DNA of 64,000 bases from Mactra quadrangularis (lineage: Eukaryota > Mollusca > Bivalvia > Venerida > Mactridae). The stretch covers positions 9,695,270 to 9,759,269 of the forward strand of contig CM046295.1 of the NCBI GenBank assembly GCA_025267735.1. Reading direction: 5' to 3'. The position numbers and the translations under genes were made by a program. Below are positions 34,080-47,602 of the stretch, piece by piece; within the stretch, counting starts at the first letter, position 1, and each line of letters opens with the position of its first letter. A model generated the notes under the pieces. That model searched no databases. It worked only from the letters and a program-made list of their open reading frames with translations, and had not been told where the DNA came from.

Positions 34080-35790
34080 ATGAAGGCGATGATTATCTGT
34101 TGCGTTGTCTTGATCAACAAATATATCGTAACTTTTTGATTTCACAGTATGCTGATGACACCTCAATTTTATTAGATGGGACTGAAAATTCACTGAGAAA
34201 CACTATGTTAACGTTAAAATTTCATGATACATTGATAACACTAAGGTGGTATGGCTGGGCTTAATGAGGGGTAGTGATTTGAATTTATGCCCAGAGTTTA
34301 ACTTACATTGGGAGAAAGAACAATTTAATATACTAGGGGTAAACTTCTCTATAAACCTGCATGAAATTTCTTCTCTGAACTATACCCAAAAGTTAGAAGA
34401 TATCAGAAATATTTTTACATCATTTTCTAAGAGAATTTTGACACCAATTGGTAAAATAGTAGTTATTAAGACATTGGCCCTACCCAAACTTTATCATCTT
34501 ATACTTAGCATTCCTAACCCAGGGAACCAATTCTTAACTCAGTTACAAAGAATGTGTTTTAATTTCTTATGGAATGGAGGGCCAGATAAAATCAAAAGGA
34601 CATGTGTTACACAATCTTATGACTAATGAGGGCTAAGAATGTTGGATATAAATAATTTCATCAGTGCAATGAAATGCACCTGGCTTAGAAGATTAATGTC
34701 CACAATATTTAAATAAAATGATTTCATTATTTCAGAATACACTTTTCTATCAAACATTTCAAAATATGGTGGGGACTATATGAAGTCAAAACTAAATACA
34801 ATAGGTAATAGCTTTTGGAAAGATGTCTTAATGGTGTCTTATAAAATTAGAAGAAAATTCAATGATCAATAAAACATCTTGTCTAACATCACCTTTATGG
34901 CATAGCTCCTTTTTCAAAATTGGGGGTAAAAGTTTCTATTTTAAAAATTTTGAACAACAGGGGGGTTCATTTGTAAATGATCTGATTAATGAAAATGGTG
35001 ATTTTTCGTCTTTTCATGATTTTCAAAACAGATACAATGTGAGAACTACTTTTTTTGCAATTACAAAGTGTAATCAACTCTTTAAAAATGTTTTAAACAA
35101 TTTGAATGTCACTACACCTTTTGAGACTATCAGTCCACCTTTCCAACCTACTTTAATAAAGATTGTTTTTGAAAATAAAAAACGTTGCAGGTTAATGACA
35201 CTATCTCACCAAAATTGAATTCAAAGCTCAAGACGGAAACCAAATGGTCAATTGATTTGAATCTACCTGAAACATTTCCATGGAAATTAGTTAATAAAAT
35301 TCCATTGATAATAACAAGGAATTCAAAGCTACATTGGTTACAATATCGTATAAACCATAGAATTCTAGGCACCAATCACTTATTATTTAAAATGGGTATC
35401 AAAAACGATAACTCTGGTTATTTCTGTTATTCTCATTCAGAAACCATTTCTCATCTTTTCTATGACTGTCAATATACATATAAATTTTGGACAGAAGTTA
35501 AAAATTGGATTTGTCCAGAGCAATACAATTGACTAAATGTGATACTCTATTTGGTAATAAAAAGTTGTCTCAATCTATTTATCTAATAATTCTGTTAGGT
35601 AAAAATGTCATTATGAGATCTAAAAGTAGAAACACCAGACCAAACTTAAAATTTTTTACATCTAAGTTAAAAATCTACATTGCAAGTGAAAAATTTTACT
35701 TCAGTAAAGAAGGAAGAATAGATATGTTTTTGAAAACCTGGCACAAATGCGGAAGCCTGTGGACTCAAACCAACTCAAATGTAACATGAT
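34080..35790 (+). pseudogene. L1-like LINE ORF2 relic (reverse transcriptase C-terminal half)
   Basis: Broken into several frames but collinear with the C-terminal half of L1-type ORF2. The catalytic box QYADDTSILLDG is at about 34145-34180. FNILGVNFSINL then RILTPIGKIVVIKTLALPKL and FNFLWNGGPDKIKR lie at 34246-34600. GLRMLDINNFISAMK-like sequence is at 34630-34680. PLWHSSFFKIGGKSFYFKNF is at 34880-34960. The C-terminal zinc-knuckle-like CYSHSETISHLFYDC is at about 35424-35470. Stops and frameshifts separate them, and the element is 5' truncated near 34080. It is not functional. The L1/Tx1-like clade assignment comes from the order and wording of these motifs. Confidence 0.88.
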
Positions 35791-36567
35791 ATTTTGCATT
35801 ATATGTACTATGCAAACGTAATGTTTTTTCTATGATTTAATTTCAGAATATACTGCTTCCATGTTATGACCAAACCATTGTCATCAGTTGTTATAAAATA
35901 CTTGGAAAAAAGACTTATGACCTTTACTAGGCTTAGTTTGTTGTATTCACGTTGTTTTGCTATCATGGGTATGAACAACAATATGACGATTAAAATATTT
36001 GATCGGAAATTATTAAAACATTATTTCACCACATATGTATAAACTGATGTTATGCGATCTTAGCTATTTAAGTAGTATTCTTATAAGAAGAAATTCTTGA
36101 ATCATTGTTCCTTCAAAATGTTTATGTAAGTGCATATTGTAAGTTAATCTTTGAAGAGCTACCTTGTAACTACAAAGCAGACTTTTTCACATCCTTCAAA
36201 ATAATAGGAGACAGTTACTTCATAATGCTTACGTACATGAAAACTGTACGTTGAAGACATGCTGTATTTATTTATAAAAATTATTACATAAGTAAACATA
36301 TGAAAAATGTTGATTAATTATGTTTTTGTACAAACTGTCTAGTAGCCATATTCCATGAGGTCATACTGTAACTGTATTTTTAATTTGTAGTTACTTGGTG
36401 GAATTTCTAATATCATCAGAATATATATGAATATTGTTGACTCAAAATGTCTCCGTACATGTATATAATACAAGTTATGCTCTATAGGATAGAACTTGAC
36501 TTCTTACTCTTTGATATGTTTTGTGATTGGTATTTGTCATAAGTTGTATTCTATAGAAGCTTGACTT
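35791..36567. other. Possible LINE 3' UTR and spacer
   Basis: Follows the LINE relic. No clear poly-A or tandem tail was found, so the 3' boundary of the LINE is not set. Confidence 0.35.
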
Positions 36568-38266
36568 CGGTCCCAAACGCGTTAAATAGTTTCATTAGAT
36601 CCGTAAATATATAAACTAAAGGGCGGATGTACTCACCTGACATGTCACAAAGGATTTATGTGAATTGAAGCCACCAAAGTTGACGAATGACCGTCTGTCA
36701 AATTTAAACCGAGAGAAGTGTATGACTTTTGATAAAATCGCCGTTAGTACGGCACTAACCGTGTAGTAAATACGAATGTGGGATAATGTATATGCATGCA
36801 ATTATACCTTAAAATTGTACAAGTTCTAATTTATTTTGTTTTGTCAAATCATGCCTACTTTCGGTTTTGTCTAAGCAATGGTTGAGATATTAGCTCCGGT
36901 GAAGATTTTCCGTAAGAAATGACTCGGTGTTTCCATAAAATGAGGACACGGTGTATACATTTGCGTGAAAGTGAACACGGTTCAGACACCCATTCAAACG
37001 CTAAACGCAACCATATCGTTTGAAGTAAATCACATTGGCATTATCCTTCGTATTTTGCTATACAGAAAAGCCCAATGTGTTCAATACGTAAATCGTTGCA
37101 GAAGCAACGCCTAATTATGAATCAGTTAGTATTATTTTATTCCCTCTATTCAAGATAGAAATACGGAACTGATGCATGTACTTATAAAGGCCTTTTTGTG
37201 ATAAGACTAAACTTATATATTTCATTATTTTGTTTTCCCCAGTGTCAAAATGGAAAAAGGCTATAAATGCTAGTTATTCTACTACTGTAAGTTTTCGAAA
37301 TCTGACCCCCTAGCATGCATTAATCATTCAGTAGAAAATCATGCCTAATTGCAGCTATAATGACGGATGAGATGGTTTAAAATGTATCAACCGGCCGATA
37401 TGGCCTTCTGACGAATAACTACAGACAGACTAATACCACATTTAGAACTGCAAACTGGGGAGTATTTCAAAGTGAATCAACATGTATGTACATCCTTTCT
37501 AGAAATTAAGAAGTGTCCTGATGTTAAAGACCTAGAAAATATACAAGAATCTAAACAAGATATTTCTGTTGATATTGATTCAATTACTTCCCAGTCCAGA
37601 TTTGAAAAAAAAACGTGCAAAACGTCAGCACCAATAAAAGCATTCGGCAGTGTAACTTTAGCAGGTCCCTCTCAGCAAACGTTACTTCCATGTACATGTA
37701 CGTGGAACATGATGAACAGTTAGAAGATTTGTCTACGATTTTACCAAACCCGTATCTGTGTTTTAACAAATACTGCTACGTTTTGCCTTGTCTACATTTC
37801 AACCGTATTTCAAATAGTCTGGTCGCATTACAAGCGTTTGCATGGGTGTCCGAACCGTGCTCTCTTTCACGCAAATGTATACACCGTGTCCACTTTTTAT
37901 GGTAACACCGAGGCATTTCTTACGGAAAATCTTCACCGGGGCTAATATCTCAGCCGTTGCTTAGACAAAACCGAAAGTAGGCATGTTTTAACATAAGAAA
38001 ATAAATTAGAACTTTACTAACAATTTTAAAGTATTTCATGCATATACACTATCTCACAATCGTATTTACTACACGGTAAGTGCCGTACTAACGGCGATTT
38101 TATCAAAAGTAATACACTCTCTCGGTTCAAATTTGACAGATGGTCATTTGTCAACTTTGGTGGCTTTAATTCTCATAAATCCTTAGTGACATGTCAGATG
38201 AGTACACCAGCCCATTAGTTTATATATTTACGGATCAAATGAAACCATATAACGCGTTTGGGTCCG
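36568..38266. mobile_element. 1.7-kb DNA element with about 430-bp terminal inverted repeats
   Basis: Left arm (36568 to about 37010) and right arm (about 37836-38266) are inverted copies throughout. The outer ends are CGG(T/A)CCCAAACGCGTTA, and internal marks are GACATGTCA and the CGGTGTATACATTTGCG / CGCAAATGTATACACCG pair. The 820-bp centre has one frame (37472-37723, with CPDVKDLENIQESKQD) of unknown nature. No target duplication was confirmed. Long arms suggest a foldback or Mutator-like non-autonomous element; the class is unresolved. Confidence 0.75.
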
Positions 38267-39535
38267 AATATTTCTCAAAATATCATGCAAAAAACGACAC
38301 GCACCTTTTGGATGGTTGTTTTTCCGCCATCTTGATGTGGCCACACCGTGACACGGAAAATCGCCACCGTTTCACGATCTAGACAGTGCTACGGCTCGTT
38401 ACGTATCAAAAAAAGCAATCGATTTACAGCGATTGTAAATAGCAGGGGCGGTTACAGAGTAGTGTTGCATGGGGCTGGTAGACCCAATTTAGGGTGGGTT
38501 CGGGAGAGATGTCCCCTCCCTTTGGTGGGGTACGGGGGGCCTTCCTGGGGAAATCTTGAAAAATGAAGGTCTAAAATCGTGCATTCTGGTACATTTTTGG
38601 CCGTTTCTGTTGCATCCATTATAGCACAGGTTAAGTATTAACATGCATGGTCAATCCCGCATTTTTATGTGTCCGGGTCCCCTTCAAAATGGCTGCCATG
38701 AGCCTTGAAATTGGTATTTCTAACTGGATTTAGTGAAATTCGCTTTGGGAAATTATATCAATAATACTTTTAACAAGGCATACAACACAGTATTGCAACT
38801 GATAAAAAACATCGTCTCAATGGTCCTGTAAGTCAAGCCAAGGACCCTATATTTATTGATATGTTATATAGGGTCCTTGGAATTCAAAGGTTTTCAAGGG
38901 TTTGATGTCGGCAATGGCTAACGTGTATAAGTCTAACAAGACAGTCATGTGTAGAGTATACCCGCATGTATAACAACTCACGATCCAAATGCATTCAATC
39001 GGAAAACTCGTGTTCTTACCTTTTTAATTACAAATATTAATAAAATGGGTGGGGATGGCGATTGTGGGACTAAAACCCACAACCTTTGAATTGGTAGCTA
39101 GCCTCATCGTATAATCTTCTGGTCCAGCCTATGTGTAATAGACACTCATTGTATTCTTTGAATGTACTTTAAAATTAATCCCTGTGTTATAAATACACTC
39201 GAGCCTTTGCGATATAATCCGATTGTTATCCGAGCATTGATACTACATTCGTATTCAATGTGATGAATATTCTTGCATAAAGGTCAGGTCGGGGTCAATA
39301 TGTACGCACTATACTATCGTTGAAATTGTATTTAATATAAGCTTAATCTCCTTGCATCTTAATGTGTATGAAGATTTCATAATGTTTATATTCTTGTATA
39401 TATTGAGCTAAATATTATAGAAACATGACCTGACTGGTATTTATATATATATCTTATATGATTTCCATTGATAATCACTGCTCATATGTTAATATTTATG
39501 TTTATGTTATTTAAAGTAATAAATAATTACAAAAT
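38267..39535. other. Spacer left of duplication copy 2
   Basis: Contains a G-rich patch (38436-38545), a short palindrome (38838-38880, arms CCAAGGACCCTATA) and a degraded tRNA-like segment near 39058-39125. Near 39266 the sequence CTTGCATAAAGGTCAGG resembles the right interior of the MITE at 12383-12776. No gene. Confidence 0.45.
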
Positions 39536-40685
39536 AAACCCAGTGAAATGCAATATAGGCAGTTTATCATCCAAACAATAATTCGATTGATTTTCAGTCA
39601 AATTTAAGGATTCACAAAATGGTTATTCAAGATGGACTGTGACACATTGACAATGAAAACGGTAAGTGTAAAATCCAAGTAATCCAACTAATAGAACATA
39701 CTTATTTGAAGTGCCTGCAAGGTGGAATAACTGACTTAAGTTCCTAATCAAATTCATTTAAAAGTATGCCGACTTTATTTCACGCTGCATGAACCAAAAA
39801 TATGGTATTATTTGATATTAATTTAATTTAGCTTGTGTGTGAAATAAGTTCTTATGAATTAGATTAATTACCCTTATGTCTGTTTCCAGCCCCACCCCCA
39901 CTACTGAGCTGCTGAAAGTTAAACCCGCGATTTCCGGATTCGAAATCAGACATGCTAACCATTATGCCACGGCCGCGGCAACTTGTACTGATGAAATGAT
40001 GTGAAAAAGCGTGTAATAATGTCATTATTAAATGTTGACATGAAACTGACAGTCGCTGGACCTTATAACCTCGTTGTATTCCTACTAAATTGTACGTCTG
40101 ATTTCCGAGGTATATAGTCGTAGATGATCGCCGAGGTTGTTCCGAATGACTCCATCACAACAATCAAATAAACTGATAGTGGCCCTGACAGTGTTCCGTA
40201 CATAACTATTATTGTACTCATGTTGTTGGAGATTGGCAAAGCTAGATGTTGGTTAAGAAAAGACAGACACAATTATAGAATTGAAATATGGGCATTTATT
40301 TATAAAGCCATAACGTATAACAATGTGAAAAAAATTAAACTGGTCATATTAGAATAAAATTAAATGTTTCAAACCATCATATCAGGGCAGAAAAGCGCCA
40401 AGGTCAAGTTTCACTTGACAACGCCTGTAACTACTATCCGCTTAAATTCGCTAGTTAAACTTCGAATATACATTTAGTTTTCTTTATACATTTTCACGGT
40501 TCATGGATTTACCCCAAATAACTATCGAAGATACTTTAGTTAACTATCATAGAGGTGTCGACGAACTAAGGTTTGACACAAAGAATCTTATTGATCGGGA
40601 AAAATCTCTTTATTTCACTATGTAATACAGTGTCAGCCAAAAGTATGGAGACCTATTAAATAGCTTTTATCAAAACATTTGTAAT

Positions 40686-41053
40686 TAGGGACTTAAGTCA
40701 GTTATCTTTCCTTGATACAATCTGAAGCAATCCAATTGGTAAGCAGGTCCTTAAAGTTTAAATCCTCAGATTTTATCTTTGAAGTCCTATGTGAGGATAA
40801 CAAACTATTTCATCTAATTTCTTTCTTGTTAATTAAGATATTAACAGAAGTGATGAAATTAAGGTAGTTCTTAACCCTAACAATTATACTAAGCTTGAGT
40901 TTCAAACAAATTAAAATATTCACAAAAGAGTTATTCAAAATAATTTTGGCAAATTATCATTGAAAAGTAAGGGTAAAATCCAAGTAATCCAACTAATTGG
41001 ACCTACCTATTTGAAGAGTCTACAAGGGGAAATAACTCACTGAAGCCCCTTAT
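40686..41053 (+). mobile_element. GGGACTTAAGTCAG MITE, full length
   Basis: TAGGGACTTAAGTCAGTTAT to GGGGAAATAACTCACTGAAG, then CCCCTTAT. Includes the left end that is missing in copy 1 (10920). Confidence 0.75.
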
Positions 41054-42972
41054 TTATTTCCAGAAGTATACCGAGATTTATCAGTGAAATAAAAGTCGAT
41101 ATTTCACTGTTTTGAAACAATGAAAATAAATTTGTTATTTCCACTGATAAAATATTCAAGTTTGAAGTATATACTAAACAGGAAATTTGTTTATTTCGAT
41201 GTAATATCAATTTATTACATTCGTGAAAGAAAACTCAGGCATGCACCGAAATAAACAAATATCATCTATTTATTTTGAAATGATTTATCGTTGTGCATGA
41301 GTTTTTTTTTTGTGATGATTCCTTTTCAATCTCCGTGAACAAATATCCTACAGGTCGGCGAGGCCGCTGTCGTTTAAAATTTCTTATGGTCGCTCTGAGG
41401 GTCACGTCGATATGACCTTTGTGTCAACCAATCAATTGGTAGTTTTCAACTAGACGTAGCACAATTAACAGTATCTTGATTTCGTTATTTCAAATATTAG
41501 ACCAAGGTTTGCGAGGTAATTTGACCGCGGTTTTATTCACAGGCTGTGATTGGACTTATCAAATTGCGTGACATAGATGATATAAACAAATAAACTAACA
41601 TAATGCTTACGTCATGAATATAATAATGAGGAAGGGTCACCTAAACTGGACACTCATATCAAAATAGCCAGATCTTAAATTAGCGAGCAGGTAAGAGGAG
41701 AATTTTAGGTTGGGTTTTAATCAGAGTAGGTTCTTAGTTAAGTAGCTTTGAAGTTGCTGTTATGAAAAAGACATTCACAGATTATTCTTGTTGAGGTTTT
41801 CGTTGTCAGGTGGTTATATAACAAATATGATACATTAAAAAGTGCAGTTAAAAGTCTGCTTCCATGTTCATGCTCAGTCGACTTTACAATTTTGTACGAT
41901 AACTTCTGATCATTGAAATCATGCTCATGCAGGCGATCCCTCACAGTACCCATTTACACCTGAGTGGAGTGAAACAATTACTAGTGAAATTTCTTGCTCA
42001 AAGTAGGGTTCGAACCCAGGACCAATAGACCCCTCAGCGCTCGTCCTACCACTGGACTACTGCTCCTACTTTCATGAAAACAGTTTTATGTCATCACAAA
42101 ACATACTACAAAGAATAAATTTACAAAAAAAGATAATTGAAATATAAGGATTTTATTCAATTTTATCTGTATCCAAACTTTTGTAGGGAACTGTATTATA
42201 ATGATTGTAACAATTCAATGGTATCAATATACAAAACCTTCTTAAGTTGTTAGACAAATATAAGTTATCGTCATGTCCAACTTTTAGGCCCATGCATTAT
42301 CTCAAGTCGATACTCGATTAACAATAGACAAGTATAGGGGTACATTCTTTAAACGGCAATATCTCTTTTATCTTTAATATGTCAAATTTTGTTCAAATGT
42401 TTTTGAAAAGTTTAAACTTTCTTATTTCACATGTCATGGTTGTTTTTTATATTTTTTGGTTTGTTTTAAGGTGGTATTTTATTACTTACGTTATCCCATT
42501 GTATAAAAAGGAAAAGAAATACCCATGCATATATCAGTAAAAATAGTGACCGATCAACAGTTCACACGGAAATCATAAAGATACAAGTGTTCAGTAGCTA
42601 AAATAGATAATATGGTAGCCGTTAAATTAACCACAATTATGTTGTCACGGCGTTGAACCCAGTAAAACAAATAGAATGCTTATGTGCATTGTTTCAGTTA
42701 CTTTTTATCAAATGACAAAATCAGCCAAAAGAAGTCTGTTGTACAGAATGTAACTACAAAGGGCCGCTTTTGTCAAAATTTTATGGGCGGATGTGGCCCA
42801 GTGGTTAATCATTACATAGCCAGCTCCGCGTTGGATCGAATCCCAGCCAAAACTTTCCTCATTATTCATTGAGCACAAATGTTTATTTAACTAGCTCGGT
42901 ATTGAGGGTGCAAGGGCGAATACTCGAAAGGGATACATGTACTCTAATTTGTAAAATGTTGTGAGGCAGCAT
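41054..42972. other. Duplicated non-coding stretch in copy 2
   Basis: Counterpart of 11269-13510 of copy 1, without the 394-bp MITE. The empty TA site is at 42222-42223. The tRNA-like relics at 42004-42066 and 42784-42850 are the only structures seen. Confidence 0.5.
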
Positions 42973-44060
42973 TGTTGAACCTCATTTTTCACAACCCGTG
43001 TTTTTCACAACTTGTGAAAAACACGTTAGTAACTTTCACAAGTTGCGAAAATTGCGTACGCGTTTTTCACAAATGATCAATGTGAAAATTACGTTAGACA
43101 TTTTTTTCGATTTTTAGTCCTAACGCAATTTTCACAACATGGGTCAATATCATAGTATATTTTAAAGTATATAATAAACAAAATTAATGTTTCAGTTTTT
43201 TTTCAAATATTTTATTTAAATGGTTAACATCGCAACATGAGTGCAAGATGACCTAACTACCCTAAGGTGTTCAACAAGCCAGTATTGTACCTTATTTTAC
43301 TACATTTACGTACAAGCACCACTTTAGAGCATAGAGAAGCCATCTAAAGGTCATAGTAAGCACATAACACCCATGGTACTGTTATAATGTCCGTATTCAC
43401 AAGGTTTGCATCCAAAGCAACCGCCTCCAGGTTCATATCAGCTGCTCAAGCACAGCACGAATATCCATGGTAACATTTATGTCCATAGCAACTTCTATCG
43501 AGTCTTAGTCGTTTAAGTGAATGAGAGGGATTCAAACTAGCGACTCTTTGGGGACGAAGCATGAAGCACACAACCCATTATTCCCCCTGACACTAATATT
43601 TATTTATTATGCAACGATGGCAACATGAAAATTCTACAGTATTTCATATTTTGATAAGATATACCGTTGGTAAAAAAAGGTTTACATGTTGGGAAGATGC
43701 ATGCATATTAAACTTAAATAAATATAATTATAGCATAAATAATTGATATAAAAAGGTAAAGGTCATTGTATCTTTATCATGCAAACATTTAATATTTTTG
43801 AGTTATATCTTGTGAATTGTAACACAGTGGTCAATTTCAGAGGTACAGATTTCCTTGTCAGAATGTTTACTGTCGCTTAATACTGGAATTTATATGTTGC
43901 ATGGATAGTAACAAAATTGCTGTGAAAGTGTGCCGATAAAACCTCGAGGCGGGCAATACATTCCAATATTGAGCAAGTTTGCCATTTTGGACCTCGTTTT
44001 TTCACAAACGTGTTCTTCACAGGTTGTGAAAAACGTGTTCTGTGAAAAATGAAGTTCAAC

Positions 44061-44747
44061 GTTGAACCTCATTTTTCACAAACCGTGTTTTTCACAACCT
44101 GTAAAAAATTACGATATTGGTTTTTTCCACGTTTATTACAACCAGTTTTGTTATAAAAACCCTAGTTATATTAAAGATTTATTATTAACGGGTTGGTAAG
44201 TTGAGCCACGTTTGTAATAACTCGTTTGCAATGAAATATGACAACTTGTTTTTCTGTCGAAATCTTTAAATTAACATGGCAACATGTAAGTAATTTGTCT
44301 ATTTAAACATTAATGTTTGCTTGTTAACCATTACTTTCTTGCTTTACAATTAATTTAAAGTATCTAACTATATTTCATAATAAAATTAATAGTACTAGAC
44401 ACTTTATTACATTTCGTTTTTTTTTACAAAATGCGTTTGTATGTTTGAAATAACCCGTTATGTAATGATTATTACAATTCGGATTCTTATTACAAAACGG
44501 GTTGTAACAAACTTTGAAGCTCATTAAAAAACTACTACTAAAAAAATTACATGTTTGAAAAATGCGTTAATATCAAAAAACTAAAAGTTTTTCAATCACT
44601 TTTTTCGTCACATTTGACGTTGTGAAAAATGCATTTCTATGCTTGTATGAATTTTGTATGCAAACGTGTTTTTCACACAAGTTGTGAAAAATGCGTACGC
44701 GTTATTAACAAGTTGTGAAAAACACGGGTTGTGAAAAATGAGGTTCA
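44061..44747. mobile_element. Second TIR unit inside the nested insertion
   Basis: GTTGAACCTCATTTTTCACA at 44061 and GTGAAAAATGAGGTTCA ending 44747 are inverted. The last three bases (ACA) lie beyond the LINE at 45686-45688. The interior has repeated TTATTACAA-type motifs and no coding frame. Confidence 0.75.
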
Positions 44748-45679
44748 TAACAATAACAGAAATAACAGTTTATTTATTTGTATCAACAGGCCTCCGGCCT
44801 ATACACAACAATGTGCATTTACAAATATAACATGGTACATATGATAAATATAGAAGTAATAGAATATAATATGAAAGTACATTATAATCAAACAATACAG
44901 CAGTGATATCAGTAGTAGACAGAGAAATCACAGAAATTTTCAACAATCAATTTTATAAGAAACTGAGTTCTGAAGTTCTACGCTCAAATGCATGATACAA
45001 ATATACAGATAGATTTCGAATATCATCTTTATTAGTGCTAGACATCAGATTACTGAATTTTTCAATTGTAGGTAAGTTAATATATGTATATTTAATATAT
45101 TTTACTCTTATATCACTGTATAATGGACAGATCAGGGTGAAATGAAACTCATCTTCTACTAGACTCTCACAATAAAAACAAGTTCTGAATTCTCTGTCTA
45201 TACCATGATATCGACCTTTTTCAATCATAAGGTCATGTGACGAGCTTCTAAACTTAGCCATACAAGATCTAAATTTTCCAATGTCAATAGTAGAAACATA
45301 CAATTCTTTACTAAATGAAAGCTTGAAACTTTTGTAATAATGTAACTTTGCAGAATCCGCGCATTCACCAAACCATGATTGAATAAACTGATCCTTCAAA
45401 CGATTTGTGTATTGAAACAAAAATAATTTAGGATTTTCAACAAATTGTCTTTCCCAAATATAACCAAATCCATTACTATATAAATGCTTTCTTACATCAG
45501 AAACCCAGTTGTAATAACCCAAATTATCATAATAATACATCATATTATAACAAAGTTTCAAGTATCGATGGTTTGGCAATGACAATAAACGTATCCAATA
45601 CTTGATACATCTTTTTGCCGCACATATATAGAATGGGTGGCATCCAAGATCACCAAGAACAGCACTATTACAAGTATTT
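44748..45679 (-). pseudogene. 5'-truncated LINE, C-terminal part of ORF2 still open
   Basis: Antisense insertion of about 932 bp flanked by GGTTCA (44742-44747 and 45680-45685). The frame is open from close to the truncated end: a VLGDLGCHPFYI-like opening, KRCIKYWIRLLSLPNHRYLK, then on to a stop at 44953. It includes a CFYCESLVEDEFHFTLICP zinc-knuckle-like motif near the end, as in metazoan non-LTR elements. The 3' end (44748-44830) has GGCCGGAGGCCTG in sense and a short TTATTTCTG-type tail. It has no reverse transcriptase core and cannot move on its own. Because the frame is uninterrupted, the insertion is probably young. Confidence 0.85.
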
Positions 45680-45694
45680 GGTTCAACACAGCAT

Positions 45695-47069
45695 CATACG
45701 TTGTAAGAGAGTGTGTACCATATGACATTTTAATAAATTAGATATCAAATATAATTGCATTTCATTATATTTATTGATACATGTATTATTTGACAACATT
45801 AAACATGCACTTCATTAGTTTCCGTATCGATTTACGGCTTAGTTCGTATACATTCGTCAAGTTTCGTTGCTTTAATGAGTGACAATACAATGTATAGATG
45901 AAAAATAACGATCGTATTATATCAAATGGTTTGTGGTGCAGAGGTAAAGTACTGACTTGTCAATCGAGATACCCAGGGTTCGATTTCCGCGCAAGTTGTT
46001 ATTTTTTGTAATTTCGCAAACACTAGTAACATTGTAGCAGCACTATGACTTACTTATTACTTTTACAAATTAAATTCATAACTAAATACTGAATGTTAAT
46101 TATATATCATTTAACAAACTTTGTTGTCTCTTAATTTTCATACTTTTTTCTTTATTTATATTTTGATTATAATTTTGTGATATTGTTAAAGACTGAAAGA
46201 CTTTTAATTAATGTGTGTAATATACTTTTGCTCAGGTTTTTTTAATCATGGAATCCGTGCGCCGTCGTGTTGACAAGTATTTGTAAAACAAGTACCTATT
46301 ATGCTTAAATTGCAAAAAAATAAAGTTTAATGTGGGATCGAACCCGTAGCCTCTTGATCGTGAGGTGGTACGTTTTACCACTACACCAAGTCCTTAGATG
46401 GATCTTTGTGTCCTATTACTAAACCTTAAAGTAATATGTTCGTGAATTTACGGAGATTTTATACGAAAATTCACGACTATGCATACGGTGCATGTTTAAT
46501 GTTGTCAAATAATATGTAATATATAATAACAAATTTACAAAAATATGTGCATTCTAACTTATAAAGATATACAAAATTAACTATTTCGCGTACAGTCAGT
46601 AAAACTGGTTTCACATCAATGGTACTACCGCTGTGATAATGCATTTTAAGAATTATCAGAAGGGTCACAATGCCTTCCCATGACACCCGTACGAAACTTG
46701 TACGTAGAAAACGCAGCAAGTTGTTTCAGTTTCAAGTTTGTTATATTTGTTTTCGATCTGTTCGAGAATTTTTGGTTTGAATGCAGCTATCTAACAGCGA
46801 GCAGGTTATATGCAAAACACCTTTAAGATAACTTGCGTTGATGACAGCACGGACACGAAATCGTGCTTCTATCATTAGCCATCTTTGAGTTTGTAAAGAC
46901 AGCTGTCACAGAAATCCAAACAATGATGAAGAAACTGATATTGAACAAAAGTTCACATGTACGTAACTAAAATTAAAAAATCCTCATACGCTATAGTAAA
47001 ACATTTGTATAAAAAATCAATAAATCACAAAGAAAAATTATGTATTAAAATAACATGATAATCATAATA
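45695..47069. other. Duplicated non-coding stretch in copy 2
   Basis: Counterpart of 13523-14096 joined directly to 16715-17503. Contains the tRNA-like relics at 45929-45996 and 46332-46395. Confidence 0.5.
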
Positions 47070-47324
47070 TACTTGTGTCAAAAATTTGTTTTAAATAAAA
47101 TACATATTTATTTTTAGTATAATATGAGCTCATGTACATAAAAGATTCACTACAAGGATCACAATGATTATTACACAATCATTAAATATTCGACGATTTT
47201 TTGAAGAGTCGTAATTTGAAGAGATGAAGGTTCTCTTATACTACGTCCATTCTGCTACAATAAATATTTGTTGTGATGGACCTTAAAGTGGAACTTTACA
47301 GTATATAATTTATGAGTTGTATTT

Positions 47325-47602
47325 ATTGGAGTTAACGCCGTATCAACACAATTTAGGTCATTTCACGGCGTCCAGCGCACCTAACCTAGCTTTCCTGGAC
47401 CATTGTCTATAACCAGTACTCACCTACCCTTCCACAAGGCCGGAAACTTCTCCATATTATCTAATCAATGTAGGAAAATCTACATTATTGTCAAATTTTC
47501 ATGGAAGAGTATAACCTCCCCGGGTGGGATTCGAACCCGCTCCCCATTGGGCACGAGTATCCAAATCCCGGCGCGCTACCAATTGCGCTATCAACCCGGG
47601 TT
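47325..47602 (-). repeat. tRNA-derived SINE, family A
   Basis: Same insertion as 18940-19217. B box from revcomp of GGGATTCGAACCCGCTCC; the head ends near CAACCCGGGTTC. Confidence 0.85.

Larger units (their letters stand above)
42973..45688. mobile_element. Nested transposon insertion, copy 2 only
   Basis: The 2716-bp insert starts TGTTGAACCTC and ends GGTTCAACA, with CAGCAT duplicated on both sides (42967-42972 and 45689-45694). Copy 1 shows the single uninterrupted CAGCAT at 13517-13522. Inside are two back-to-back units with GTTGAACCTCATTTTTCAC termini (42973-44060 and 44061 onward) and an antisense LINE (44748-45679) that split the right terminus of unit 2. Termini contain repeated TTTTTCACAAC / GTTGTGAAAAA motifs. 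No transposase for the TIR units was found. A 6-bp duplication with TGT...ACA ends does not fit the commonest superfamilies and is left unclassified. Confidence 0.88.

Noticed and set aside
38436..38570. G-rich stretch as a CpG-island promoter or coding exon
   Set aside because: The 72-residue frame over it has no recognisable features, and the G-runs look like repeat-derived sequence; no exon signals flank it.
42973..45688. LTR retrotransposon, suggested by TG...CA ends and a 6-bp duplication
   Set aside because: The ends are inverted, not direct, repeats, and there is no primer-binding site, polypurine tract or gag-pol sequence.
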